Source: Bacillus canaveralius (lineage in GTDB: Bacteria; Bacillota; Bacilli; Bacillales; Cytobacillaceae). Taken from it: 64,000 nt of DNA. Shown here in pieces: positions 37,251 to 45,655 of the stretch. The stretch is taken from NCBI RefSeq assembly GCF_002860125.1, contig NZ_PGVA01000008.1:1-64000 (forward strand), read 5' to 3'. Made by a program: the position numbers and the translations under genes. Below the pieces are notes generated by a model, which was not told the origin of the DNA, did no database searches, and was given only the letters and a program-made list of their open reading frames with translations. Numbering within the stretch: the first letter of the stretch is position 1; every line of letters starts with the position of its first letter.

Positions 37251-37995
37251 ACCTGTAACACTCCTTATAATGTTATTTAGTAAATTAGTACTTAATTGGT
37301 ATCTTTAAATCTCCCCTTCCAACCAACTAGTAACCCACTAAATTCTTTATGAATTTACTCAATTAATCTCAATCACTAAGCTTTTTCTCTTCACTGCTCA
37401 CCCATAACCGTGTTATTTCCTATTATATATACCATTCAATCAATCCATAGTTTCCTCTAAAACGGCTCAAACCCTTAGCCGTCAAGGCTTCTAGCACCCT
37501 ATCTATATCCAATAGTCACTTCCCTCCGACCATTCAAACACGACGGTTAAAATCACATTATATCCAATGTAAAATTAATCGAATGAATGTAAAAACCTAT
37601 AACCTATACACACAACATATTGCATATTAAAAAGACCAAACCCTTTTTCAAGCACTATCTATCTTGTATTCTCTTTTCCCTATTAACATTCAACCAGAAT
37701 GGTTGACGTACTATTTGCATTAGCATTAGAGGTTTACTAACCAACTAATTGCAATATCATCATCCTTTATGCTAATGATTTTTCCACACAAAAAATCGAT
37801 TTCAAGTCTTGGGCTGGAATATTACTATAAGACCGGAACTCCTTCATCTTCATATGGATCAGTATAGCCATCTTTAATATTATCGTCTCTAGAACGCAAA
37901 CTGCAGTGAACCTCCCCATCACTTTAGTGATTTTGAGTTAGTCAGGGATAAAAATTGTCTAACAAAGAAACAACTAACTATTATTCAATTTTGCA
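37251..37995. other. Gene-free 745-nt leader of the second capsule operon
   Basis: No open frame with coding character on either strand. The DNA is AT-rich; the promoter of the minus-strand operon should lie here, but I see no convincing -35/-10 pair. A 30-codon minus-strand frame ending near 37430 (RVLEALTAKGLSRFRGNYG) reads protein-like but is cut off upstream by a stop and has no RBS. The space could hold a long 5' leader or a decayed gene. Confidence 0.5.
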
Positions 37996-38058
37996 CAAAA
38001 AAACAGCCCCCACCCATATGGATAACCATTTTAATAATCATACATATGAATAGGAGCC
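37996..38058 (-). terminator. Terminator after galU
   Basis: 16-bp stem with five wobble pairs (arms 38043-38058 and 38005-38020) followed on the minus strand by a TTTTTTT run. It divides the capsule locus into two transcription units unless read through. Confidence 0.88.
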
Positions 38059-38067
38059 AATAATTTT

Positions 38068-38949
38068 TTATTTAGCCTTCACTTTTTCCATAACTTCATC
38101 AAGATAGCTGAGCAATTCAGACCTCAATTCATCATTTTCCAACGCAAACTCAATTGTAGTCTTCACAAACCCAATCTTCTCCCCAACATCATACCGCTTT
38201 CCTTCGAAATCATAAGCAAATACTCGTTGTATCTGGTTCAATTTTTGAATGGCATCGGTCAATTGCACTTCTCCACCTGCCCCGGTTTCCTGTCGGTCTA
38301 AAAACATAAAGATCTCTGGCGTAAGGATATATCTTCCCATTATCGCCAGATTGGATGGAGCAGTTCCAGGTTTAGGTTTTTCAACAAAGTTCTTAACTTG
38401 ATATGTGCGGCCATCTTGCGAAGCTGGATCAATGATGCCGTATCTATGTGTTTCTTCATCAAGCACCATCTGAACCCCAATTACAGAAGAACGAGTTCCA
38501 TCATATATATTCATCAGTTGCTTCAAACATGGTGTTTCACTTTGAACGATATCGTCCCCTAGGAGAACAGCAAATGGTTCATCTCCGATAAAATGGCGTG
38601 CGCACCAGACTGCATGCCCCAACCCTTTAGGTTCTTTTTGACGGATATAATGAATATCTGCGAGGTTAGTAGCATATCGGACTTTATCTAATAATTCCAA
38701 TTTCCCTTTTTCCATTAAGTTTTGTTCCAATTCTGGTGCAAGATCAAAATGATCTTCAATCGCTCTCTTACCTTTTCCGGTTACGATGATGATTTCTTCA
38801 ATTCCTGATGCAATTGCCTCTTCGACTATAAACTGGATCGTTGGCTTGTCCACAATCGGCAGCATTTCTTTTGGCATTGCTTTAGTGGCAGGCAGAAAAC
38901 GTGTACCTAAACCGGCGGCCGGGATAATTGCTTTTCGAACCTTTTTCAA
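38068..38949 (-). CDS. galU: UTP-glucose-1-phosphate uridylyltransferase
   Basis: Makes UDP-glucose for cell-envelope polymers (also called GtaB). 293 residues, the normal family length. Motifs: [81 protein letters not shown] and [10 protein letters not shown]. The TTG start is served by AGGGGG. It ends the first capsule operon, 18 bases after capD. Confidence 0.95.
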   Translation of the reverse strand: MKKVRKAIIPAAGLGTRFLPATKAMPKEMLPIVDKPTIQFIVEEAIASGIEEIIIVTGKGKRAIEDHFDLAPELEQNLMEKGKLELLDKVRYATNLADIHYIRQKEPKGLGHAVWCARHFIGDEPFAVLLGDDIVQSETPCLKQLMNIYDGTRSSVIGVQMVLDEETHRYGIIDPASQDGRTYQVKNFVEKPKPGTAPSNLAIMGRYILTPEIFMFLDRQETGAGGEVQLTDAIQKLNQIQRVFAYDFEGKRYDVGEKIGFVKTTIEFALENDELRSELLSYLDEVMEKVKAK

Positions 38950-38967
38950 TTAGATATCCCCCTATCA

Positions 38968-40788
38968 CTACTTAGCTACTAGATGAATATTGTTCTCTCT
39001 TCGATTCGCTAAATTTAATAAGAAATCTTTTATTTCCAAAGATGTAAAGTTTTCAAAAGATTTTAATAGAAAGTCCACTTCTGCTTCCTGTTCCAATACT
39101 GCCTTGCCGATAAATATTTTCGGGAAAACCGGTTCAGGAAAGACCTCGTTCTCATTTAGTAGTTCCTCAAACATCTTCTCTCCGGGCCGTATTCCTGAGA
39201 ATTGAATCCCTATATCTTCGAATTTATAGCCAGACAGTTTAATTAAGTTTTTAGCCAAATCAACGATTTTCACAGGTTCCCCCATATCAAGAACAAAAAT
39301 TTCCCCGCCCTTTGCCAGTGATCCTGCCTGGATAACCAGGCGTGAAGCTTCCGGAATCGTCATAAAGTATCGGGTCATTTCCGGATGGGTGACGGTTACC
39401 GGGCCTCCAGCCCTGATTTGTTTTGTAAACAATGGAATTACGCTGCCCCGACTTCCGAGTACATTGCCAAAACGGACGGCGACAAATTTTGTTTTACTTT
39501 CTTTATCTAACTGTTGGATGACCATTTCAGCAATTCTTTTTGTTGATCCCATTACGTTAGTTGGGTTAACGGCTTTATCGGAGGATATCAACACGAATGT
39601 TTCTACGCCAAACATATCCGCTGCTTCCGCAACATTTTTCGTACCAAATACATTGTTTTTGACGGCTTCTCTTGGATTGTATTCCATCAGCGGAACATGC
39701 TTATGGGCCGCTGCATGGTAAACGACATTTGGCTGGTGCTCTTCCATGACTTCAAACATTCTTTCCCGGTCCTGGACATCACCGATGATCGGGACTATTT
39801 CGATATTTACCGCATAATGCTGACGGAGTTCCATATCAATTTCATAAATGCTGTTTTCACCATGTCCGAGCAAAATGATTTTTTGCGGAGCGAAATTACA
39901 AATCTGCCGGCAAATCTCTGAACCGATGGAACCGCCTGCTCCTGTTACCAGCACTGTTTTTCCGCTGACGTATTCTGAAATGCTGTTAATATCCAATTCA
40001 ACCTGCTCACGCCCTAATAAGTCTTCCACCTTGACGTCTCTGAACTGGTTTACTGACACTTTTCCAAGCATAATATCTTCAATCATTGGCATTGTCTGCG
40101 TTTTAGCGTTCGTTTTTAAACATTCTTCAGAAATCCGTTTTAACTCAGGTTTGCTTAATGAAGGAATAGCGATAACGATATTATCAATTTTCAATGCTTC
40201 AACAGTATGTGCAATGGTGGTTGAGTTGCCAACTACCGGGATCCCGAGGATCTGCAGCCGATATTTCTTTGGGTCATCATCAATAAATGCGACAGGCTGC
40301 AATTCAATATCACGATTATGGACAAGTTGTCGAGCGACTAAGGAACCTGCTGCACCCGCTCCAATTATTAATGTTCTCTTTTTTTGTTGCAAAGTTGTTA
40401 TGTACCGGTCCCGAACTATTCTCCACGAAAAGCGCGAGCCTCCAATTAACAGGACATGGAGCATCAAGGCAATCGCCAGCGCCCGGACATAAACGTCCTG
40501 GAAAATCAGCAACTGGATAATCCCTGTCGAGAAGATTGAGAGGAATACCGCTTTAACAATCGAAATCAATTCTCCAACGCTCGCGTATTCCCATGCTTTG
40601 TTATAAAGCTTGTACATCGAAGCATAGAAATGGTGGAATGTCAGTAACGTCAACGATGTTATTAATAAGGTGGGCAACTTAAAAATCCCTAAATATGGAT
40701 GGAGGATTAGATAACTGATATAAATAGCTGAGAAAACGATCAAAGAATCAAGCAGTGCTAAAATGGCTAACCTCTTCCGGTACGTCAA
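38968..40788 (-). CDS. capD: Membrane-bound UDP-GlcNAc 4,6-dehydratase, CapD/EpsC/PglF type
   Basis: About 606 residues. Four N-terminal membrane helices (about 1-130), a Rossmann-like middle domain (about 135-260; LIIGAGAAGSLVARQL) and a C-terminal SDR dehydratase domain (about 275-570; VTGAGGSIGSEICRQI, HAAAHKHVPLMEYNP, SSDKAVNPTNVMGSTKRIAEM, VRFGNVLGSRGSVIPLF). Produces UDP-4-keto-6-deoxy-GlcNAc from UDP-GlcNAc, the precursor for D-FucNAc, QuiNAc or bacillosamine. TTG at 40788 is preferred: AAAGGGG lies 8 bases upstream and the protein then starts MTYRKRL like its relatives. The ATG at 40806 precedes the RBS. Confidence 0.92.
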   Translation of the reverse strand: MTYRKRLAILALLDSLIVFSAIYISYLILHPYLGIFKLPTLLITSLTLLTFHHFYASMYKLYNKAWEYASVGELISIVKAVFLSIFSTGIIQLLIFQDVYVRALAIALMLHVLLIGGSRFSWRIVRDRYITTLQQKKRTLIIGAGAAGSLVARQLVHNRDIELQPVAFIDDDPKKYRLQILGIPVVGNSTTIAHTVEALKIDNIVIAIPSLSKPELKRISEECLKTNAKTQTMPMIEDIMLGKVSVNQFRDVKVEDLLGREQVELDINSISEYVSGKTVLVTGAGGSIGSEICRQICNFAPQKIILLGHGENSIYEIDMELRQHYAVNIEIVPIIGDVQDRERMFEVMEEHQPNVVYHAAAHKHVPLMEYNPREAVKNNVFGTKNVAEAADMFGVETFVLISSDKAVNPTNVMGSTKRIAEMVIQQLDKESKTKFVAVRFGNVLGSRGSVIPLFTKQIRAGGPVTVTHPEMTRYFMTIPEASRLVIQAGSLAKGGEIFVLDMGEPVKIVDLAKNLIKLSGYKFEDIGIQFSGIRPGEKMFEELLNENEVFPEPVFPKIFIGKAVLEQEAEVDFLLKSFENFTSLEIKDFLLNLANRRENNIHLVAK

Positions 40789-40840
40789 CGAACAATCCCC
40801 TTTCATTTTATATTTTCCCGGTCTTGTTTAAGGGCGTATA

Positions 40841-40900
40841 AAAAAATAAATATCTAATGATAATCCACGTTGTAGCACGCGCACTATCATTAGATATTTA
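40841..40900 (-). terminator. Strong intrinsic terminator between the EAR-like RNA and capD
   Basis: Perfect 16-bp stem (TAAATATCTAATGATA at 40847-40862 and its complement at 40885-40900) followed on the minus strand by TTTTTT. Placed inside the operon, directly ahead of capD, it would block capD unless antiterminated. Confidence 0.9.
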
Positions 40901-40944
40901 AATGTAAGCGCCTCAATAATTTCGCTTAGTAAATCAAAATTTTT

Positions 40945-41086
40945 GGGGCATTTAACCCCTCCTCACACCACACCATTGACGACTGACGTCTAAGGCAAAA
41001 GTCGCTCTCTTGCCCACGGCATGATCGAGTGCCTCCATCGGTATCGGTTAGGAGACATTACCAAGAAGGTCTCAAAGACCCCTTAA
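40945..41086 (-). ncRNA. EAR-like (eps-associated, epsC motif) antitermination RNA
   Basis: A GC-richer, highly structured segment of the operon leader between the phosphatase gene and capD. Read on the minus strand it has successive short helices: GGTCT/AGACC (41080-41068), CTCC/GGAG, GGCA/TGCC, GGCAA/TTGCC, GACG/CGTC and a final GGGG/CCCC (40959-40945). Established knowledge: EAR is a ~120-nt element of Bacillales exopolysaccharide operons, found between epsB and epsC in B. subtilis, that lets polymerase pass distal terminators. The position ahead of an epsC homologue and a strong terminator fits exactly. I recognise the pattern but could not align it to the family. Confidence 0.7.
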
Positions 41087-41102
41087 ATATTATTGGATTT
41101 TC

Positions 41103-41870
41103 TCAGAAAACACCTAAAAATTTCTTCTTTTTAATCTTTTCCGGCACTTCTTTGTACACTGTTTGCCCTTCGACAAGAAGCTCTGCATTTTCTGTAAAAT
41201 AGTAAACCATGTCAACGCCATACCTTTTTTCAATTTCATCCAATGCTTCAACCATTTTAAACGATCGGGTTGAAACGTTGTGGGCATCGGATGAAACAAA
41301 ATGGGCCAGATTTGCGTCTATTACTTGCAGGGAGAATTTTTTAATATTCTTTCCAAAGTGACCGGCTACGCTTGCGGCGGTTACCTGTGTTAACGCGCCC
41401 TTTTTGACAAGCTGATAGAGAAGTTCGGGATGTTCGATGATTTCCTGGTTTCGTTCCGGATGGACAATGATCGGTACTAACCCCTTTAACTGTATATCAA
41501 ATAATAATCGCTCCGCATATCGGGGAACATGTGCAGAGGGGAATTCAACGAATAAATAACGATTTCCGTTATTTATCGTTAAAATTTCTTCTTGTTCGTA
41601 ATCTTCCAACATCTCACCGTAGATTCTTGTTTCTTGTCCCGGCAGGATCTGAACCGGGACGACTGCCTCTTCAAGTGCCTTATTTAATTCAGTCACTTTG
41701 GCTAATATATCTTTTTTCACGTTACTGTATTTGCCGTTCTGATGATGAGGGGTGGCAATGATGGTTCTAATTCCTTCCTGATATGCGAGCTTTGCCATCG
41801 CAATACTGTCGTCGATCGTTCTCGCACCATCGTCAATACCCGGAAGGATGTGGCAGTGGATGTCAATCAT
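41103..41870 (-). CDS. PHP-family protein-tyrosine phosphatase, CapC/YwqE type
   Basis: Metal-dependent phosphatase that dephosphorylates the capsule tyrosine kinase. 255 residues. PHP metal motifs: MIDIHCHILPGIDDGA at the start, IIATPHHQNGKYSN, PIIVHPERNQEI and AHFVSSDAHN. Completes the modulator-kinase-phosphatase trio upstream of capD. RBS GAGGGGG ahead of ATG. The kinase gene ends 97 bases upstream. Confidence 0.93.
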   Translation of the reverse strand: MIDIHCHILPGIDDGARTIDDSIAMAKLAYQEGIRTIIATPHHQNGKYSNVKKDILAKVTELNKALEEAVVPVQILPGQETRIYGEMLEDYEQEEILTINNGNRYLFVEFPSAHVPRYAERLLFDIQLKGLVPIIVHPERNQEIIEHPELLYQLVKKGALTQVTAASVAGHFGKNIKKFSLQVIDANLAHFVSSDAHNVSTRSFKMVEALDEIEKRYGVDMVYYFTENAELLVEGQTVYKEVPEKIKKKKFLGVF

Positions 41871-41967
41871 CGGTGTCTTTCCCCCTCTTTGTTTTGTAAA
41901 AACATTACCAATCTATCATACTACCATTCGGAAAAAGTTGTAAATAGCGAACGATGTCGATTCTTGC

Positions 41968-42669
41968 TTATTTTGTTCCATAGTAATAATAATAGGCAGA
42001 ATCCTTGGCTTTTTTGTTGTTCAGGACTACCCCCATTAGCTTTCCTTTTGCATTGATCAGCAATTCCTTTGATTTCTGTGCATGATCGATTTCTGTTTTC
42101 CCGCTTGACACAACCAACAATGTTCCGTCGCATTTGTTGGCGAGAATTTGCGCGTCCGTAACCGCTAAAACAGGCGGTGTATCAAATAGGACCATATCAA
42201 ATTGCTCATAGGCTTTTTCAAGCATTTCATCCATTGCGTTTGATCCGATCAGTTCAGCCGGGTTCGGCGGTACAGGGCCGCTCGGAAGAATAAACAGGTT
42301 TTTCTCGCCGGACTCTGCCGCTGCTTCCATTAAGCCGGTTTGTTTTGTCAGGACCGTTGTCAGGCCAAATGTATTGGTTAAGTTAAACGTATAATGCACA
42401 GTCGGTTTTCTCATATCGGCATCGATAAGAAGCACCTTTTTCCCCTGCTGGGCGAACACAACAGCCAGGTTGGCAATCGTTGTCGATTTACCTTCTCCCG
42501 GACCGGATGATGTGACCATTAGAGAGCGGATGTCTTTGTCTACCGTTGAAAACTGGATATTGGTGCGGATTGTCCGGTATTGCTCGGAAATCGGTGATTT
42601 TGGATCCAGCTTTGCGATTAATTTACGTTTATGCTCAAACATTTTTGCTTTTGTGATTTTAAGAGCCAA
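41968..42669 (-). CDS. Bacterial tyrosine kinase (BY-kinase), CapB/PtkA type
   Basis: Cytoplasmic kinase that autophosphorylates and controls polysaccharide assembly. About 233 residues. Walker A in SSGPGEGKSTTIANLA, Walker A' in VLLIDADMRKP, Walker B in MVLFDTPPVLAVTDAQIL and the C-terminal tyrosine cluster SAYYYYYGTK. It needs the membrane modulator encoded just upstream. TTG at 42669 with AGAGG 8 bases ahead is likely; GTG at 42678 overlaps the RBS. Overlaps the modulator gene by 11 bases. Confidence 0.93.
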   Translation of the reverse strand: MALKITKAKMFEHKRKLIAKLDPKSPISEQYRTIRTNIQFSTVDKDIRSLMVTSSGPGEGKSTTIANLAVVFAQQGKKVLLIDADMRKPTVHYTFNLTNTFGLTTVLTKQTGLMEAAAESGEKNLFILPSGPVPPNPAELIGSNAMDEMLEKAYEQFDMVLFDTPPVLAVTDAQILANKCDGTLLVVSSGKTEIDHAQKSKELLINAKGKLMGVVLNNKKAKDSAYYYYYGTK

Positions 42670-43399
42670 TTGTTTCACCTCTCAGCTTTGCTTTTCGATC
42701 TGCACGGGAGCGGATATCTTCTTGTTCGTCTATTTTCGTAATCACACCTAATACCGGCAGCTCCAACAGCTTTTCGATGTCCTGTTCCGTTTTAATCGTG
42801 TTATCGAGATATTCCAATAGAAAGGCGAGTCCGACTCCTGCCATTAGCCCGACAACCATGGCAATCGCGATATTCAACAATGGATTTGGTTTTACAGGAG
42901 CCTGATTATCTGTGATAGCCGCGTTTGCTAAAATGCTGACATTATCGACATTCATAATGCTGACGATTTCTTTTTGAAATACTTCAGCTACTTTATTGGC
43001 AATTTCGGCAGCCTGGGATGCATCCTCATCTTGAACCGTTACATTGACAACCTGCGAATTTTGTTCACTTTGCACGGTGATTTTTTCATTCAACTGGCCG
43101 ACTGAAATATCCAAGTCCAGTTCTTTCTTGACCAATTCAAGAATGGCAGGACTTTTAATAATCACGTTGTATGTATTGATTAATTGCAGGTTTGTTTGAA
43201 CTTCACTTACGTTATAAAGTGCCTGCTCATCTTTATTTTGATTGACTAACAGCTGGGTTGAAGCCTGATAGATTGGGGTTAAGATAAAGTAACTGATGAC
43301 CGCACTGACGGTAACGGCAACAATCGTGATTATCACGATTAAATTCAGTCGTTTCCTAAGGGTTTGAAATAATTCTCTTAAGCTGATCGTCTCTTCCAT
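42659..43399 (-). CDS. Capsule chain-length modulator / kinase activator (Wzz domain, CapA/YwqC type)
   Basis: About 246 residues. Two membrane helices (about 20-40 and 170-195) flank an extracellular Wzz domain; the cytoplasmic tail (LEYLDNTIKTEQDIEKLLELPVLGVI) activates the BY-kinase. First gene of the capsule locus. ATG at 43399 follows GGAGG by 5 bases; the TTG 12 bases earlier is inside the RBS. Divergent from the SGNH gene. Confidence 0.92.
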   Translation of the reverse strand: MEETISLRELFQTLRKRLNLIVIITIVAVTVSAVISYFILTPIYQASTQLLVNQNKDEQALYNVSEVQTNLQLINTYNVIIKSPAILELVKKELDLDISVGQLNEKITVQSEQNSQVVNVTVQDEDASQAAEIANKVAEVFQKEIVSIMNVDNVSILANAAITDNQAPVKPNPLLNIAIAMVVGLMAGVGLAFLLEYLDNTIKTEQDIEKLLELPVLGVITKIDEQEDIRSRADRKAKLRGETIGS

Positions 43400-43623
43400 T
43401 TGTTCCTCCAAAAATTCTTGATAAATAATAGTAGTATTATATCATAATATGTTGTAAAATTTTGTGTTTGTTGGCATAATCTTATTAGTTTAAAATCAAA
43501 TTATGCAATATCTTCTATTAAATAATATTTCGAACCTTTTTAATAGTTATTTTTTGTGCATGGGAAATATTTCCGAAAAATAATGTTGACGTAGATTATA
43601 AATTTTTGGGGGTCACTCGTCTG

Positions 43624-44421
43624 ATGAAGGCTATTTTTACTACTATACTGGCAATTTGCTGTGCCATTATTTTAATAATGGGACAAATTTATTGGAACGA
43701 AAAAACAACTGTTTCGGGGAATAATCAGGCGAGAGCTGTTCCGTCTCGGGTAGAAGAGACCGCTCCGCCTGTTACAAATAAAACGAAACGTTCTGACTCC
43801 GATTATTTAAACCTTGCCGGTAACTGGCCGGAATCAAGTCAGGAACGGTTTAAAACAACATTGGCTGAAAAGCAGCCTTTTAAAATCGTCTTCGCTGGTT
43901 CGGAAGCTCTGTCACTTGAAGATAATGGCTGGCCAATTTTGGTGAAGGAAAAAATCGAAGCTGCTTACGGGAAAACAGTTACTGTGTATTCGATTCAATA
44001 CGGTTTGAACTCAATCGATTTTATCAATCAGGAAAGCCAGGCGGAAATCGTGGCTGAAAAGGCTGATATGGTTATTTTTGAACCATTCACTTTATTGGAT
44101 AACGGTGTTGTTGAGCTCAGTCAATCGCTGCAGAATATCAGCACCATCATAGCTGACATTCAAGCTGCAAACGAACACACGGTGATTGTTTTACAGCCAC
44201 CGCATCCTCTCTATGCAGCCCGTTATTATCCCGTCCAGGTCGAGGAACTGAAAAAGTATGCTGCACAAAACGGGATCACGTATCTGGACCATTGGACGGC
44301 CTGGCCTGACCAGCAAAACGAGGAGCTCAAAAGGTATTTGTCGGAGGACCAGAGCAGGCCTAATGAAAAGGGTCATGAGGTTTGGGCTGGATTTATTGAG
44401 GACTTTTTAATCAAAAACTAG
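43624..44421 (+). CDS. Membrane-anchored SGNH-hydrolase-like protein
   Basis: About 265 residues: an N-terminal signal anchor (TTILAICCAIILIMGQIYW), a Ser/Thr-rich linker, then an SGNH-like domain (about 80-265). FAGSEALSLEDNGWPILVKEKIE looks like block I with Ser after Gly, and NEKGHEVWAGFIEDFL like block V with His but Asn instead of the usual Asp. Could be an extracellular esterase or acetyl-transfer partner for the capsule, because it is divergent from the capsule operon (inference). Start at ATG 43624; the TTG at 43606 overlaps the G-rich RBS. Confidence 0.75.
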   Translation: MKAIFTTILAICCAIILIMGQIYWNEKTTVSGNNQARAVPSRVEETAPPVTNKTKRSDSDYLNLAGNWPESSQERFKTTLAEKQPFKIVFAGSEALSLEDNGWPILVKEKIEAAYGKTVTVYSIQYGLNSIDFINQESQAEIVAEKADMVIFEPFTLLDNGVVELSQSLQNISTIIADIQAANEHTVIVLQPPHPLYAARYYPVQVEELKKYAAQNGITYLDHWTAWPDQQNEELKRYLSEDQSRPNEKGHEVWAGFIEDFLIKN

Positions 44422-44491
44422 TAGCGCAATAGTACTAATCATTGCCACTAGAACCATAATTTAATAAACTAACTTTAGGGAGGAGATAACT

Positions 44492-44629
44492 ATGAGAACA
44501 AGAGCCCGAAAAAGGGAAACCTTACTTATTGATGATATTAAATACGCGCTAACAACTGTTTTGCTTCATGTTACCTTCTATTCCTTGATCATTTTTATCC
44601 TGATATTTTTTATGGAATGGCTCGGTTAA
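44492..44629 (+). CDS. Small single-pass membrane protein, 45 residues
   Basis: A short frame with a strong RBS (AGGGAGGAG, 6 bases ahead of ATG) encodes MRTRARKRET..., a basic N-terminus followed by one hydrophobic helix (about 20-42) and ending MEWLG. A terminator follows 47 bases after the stop. Function unknown. Confidence 0.75.
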   Translation: MRTRARKRETLLIDDIKYALTTVLLHVTFYSLIIFILIFFMEWLG

Positions 44630-44676
44630 ATACACAGCATGTGTACTCGTTCGGAGATAATAATACATAAAAAACT

Positions 44677-44720
44677 AAATCCCCTCACGTAGACGTATGG
44701 TCTGTTTTAAGGGGATTTTT
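44677..44720 (+). terminator. Terminator after the 45-residue protein gene
   Basis: 9-bp stem AAATCCCCT / AGGGGATTT with a long 24-nt loop and a T-run. Also readable on the minus strand for the VOC gene. Confidence 0.75.
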
Positions 44721-44763
44721 CAATGCTGAAAATCACATACATTTTCTCGCTATATGACATCGT

Positions 44764-45153
44764 TCATATTACTTCATACAACTCCAACGGCAGGGCGTCC
44801 GGGTCGCGGAAAAAGGTAAATTTCTTTCCTGTTAGTTCATCCACTCGTATCGGTTCTGTATCAACTCCATGCTGTTTAAGATATTCAACATTTTCTTCAA
44901 TGTTAGACACAGAAAAGGCAAGATGACGCAATCCGCATGCTTCGGGTCCAGTTGGACGTTTGACTGGGTTTGGAAAAGAAAATAATTCGATCTGCCCTGT
45001 TTCGCCAATGCGCAGATCCAGTTTATAGGAATCACGTTCTGCTCGATACGTCTCCTCGATCACTTTGCAGCCCAATATATTTATGTAGAAATGCTTTGAT
45101 TTTTGATAGTCAGAACAAATAATTGCGATATGATGAATATGATTGATTTTCAA
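44764..45153 (-). CDS. VOC/glyoxalase-family protein, YaeR-like
   Basis: 129 residues, a complete two-module vicinal-oxygen-chelate fold. Putative metal ligands: His in INHIHHIAII, Glu in GQIELFSFP, His in GLRHLAFSV and Glu in LPLELYEVI. Length and motifs resemble the E. coli YaeR/SMU1112c group, whose substrate is unknown. TTG start with AAAGGAG upstream. Confidence 0.85.
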   Translation of the reverse strand: MKINHIHHIAIICSDYQKSKHFYINILGCKVIEETYRAERDSYKLDLRIGETGQIELFSFPNPVKRPTGPEACGLRHLAFSVSNIEENVEYLKQHGVDTEPIRVDELTGKKFTFFRDPDALPLELYEVI

Positions 45154-45396
45154 GTCCGAACACTCCTTTTATCCATTTTATTTATCAATATGCCCCTCGC
45201 TTGTATGGTTTGATTTTATCATTGCTATAACATGGATTAAATACTAAGTTCGATGATCGCTTACCGAAATCACTAAAAAAAGTTAACTCCCTTCCAAACT
45301 AAGTCAACTCGAAAGATATTAAAATTTTGTATAACATGTTCTCCCGTAAGCCATACTAAAGATTATGATTAATCAAGTAGGGAGGGATCTTCGGAT

Positions 45397-45624
45397 ATGA
45401 AGTGGATTGTTAGGAATGGATTGTTACTCTATATCATTCTGATCTTTTTAACAGGGCTGTTCCTGGCCATTTTCGAAGAGAAGATTAATCTATCTTCATC
45501 GATATGGACGATTCTTCTCTTGTCCTATTTTTTGCTGCTTAGCATTTATATTGGTGTTGGACAACGAAATGCGAAGCGTACGAACGATAAAGCTCATGAA
45601 ACGGAAAAAACCCCTTTCGAGTGA
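45397..45624 (+). CDS. Small two-helix membrane protein
   Basis: 75 residues: two hydrophobic helices (about 8-26 and 35-55) and a charged C-terminal tail (RNAKRTNDKAHETEKT). The RBS GGGAGGG is about 13 bases ahead of ATG. The stop lies in the loop of the following terminator. No recognised family. Confidence 0.65.
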   Translation: MKWIVRNGLLLYIILIFLTGLFLAIFEEKINLSSSIWTILLLSYFLLLSIYIGVGQRNAKRTNDKAHETEKTPFE

Positions 45625-45640
45625 TGAAAGGGGCTTTTTC
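45611..45640. terminator. Bidirectional terminator
   Basis: 8-bp stem CCCCTTTC / GAAAGGGG (45611-45618, 45626-45633) flanked by A and T runs on both sides; serves the small plus-strand gene and the convergent penicillin-binding protein gene. Confidence 0.88.
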
Positions 45641-45655
45641 GTTAACACGACATTA

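Noticed and set aside
37428-37520. 30-codon minus-strand stretch RVLEALTAKGLSRFRGNYG as a gene remnant
   Set aside because: It is bounded by stops, has no RBS, and a stretch this short can arise by chance.
39848-40492. 214-residue plus-strand frame opposite capD
   Set aside because: Antisense shadow; capD is intact with all motifs, and this frame has no RBS or known domain.
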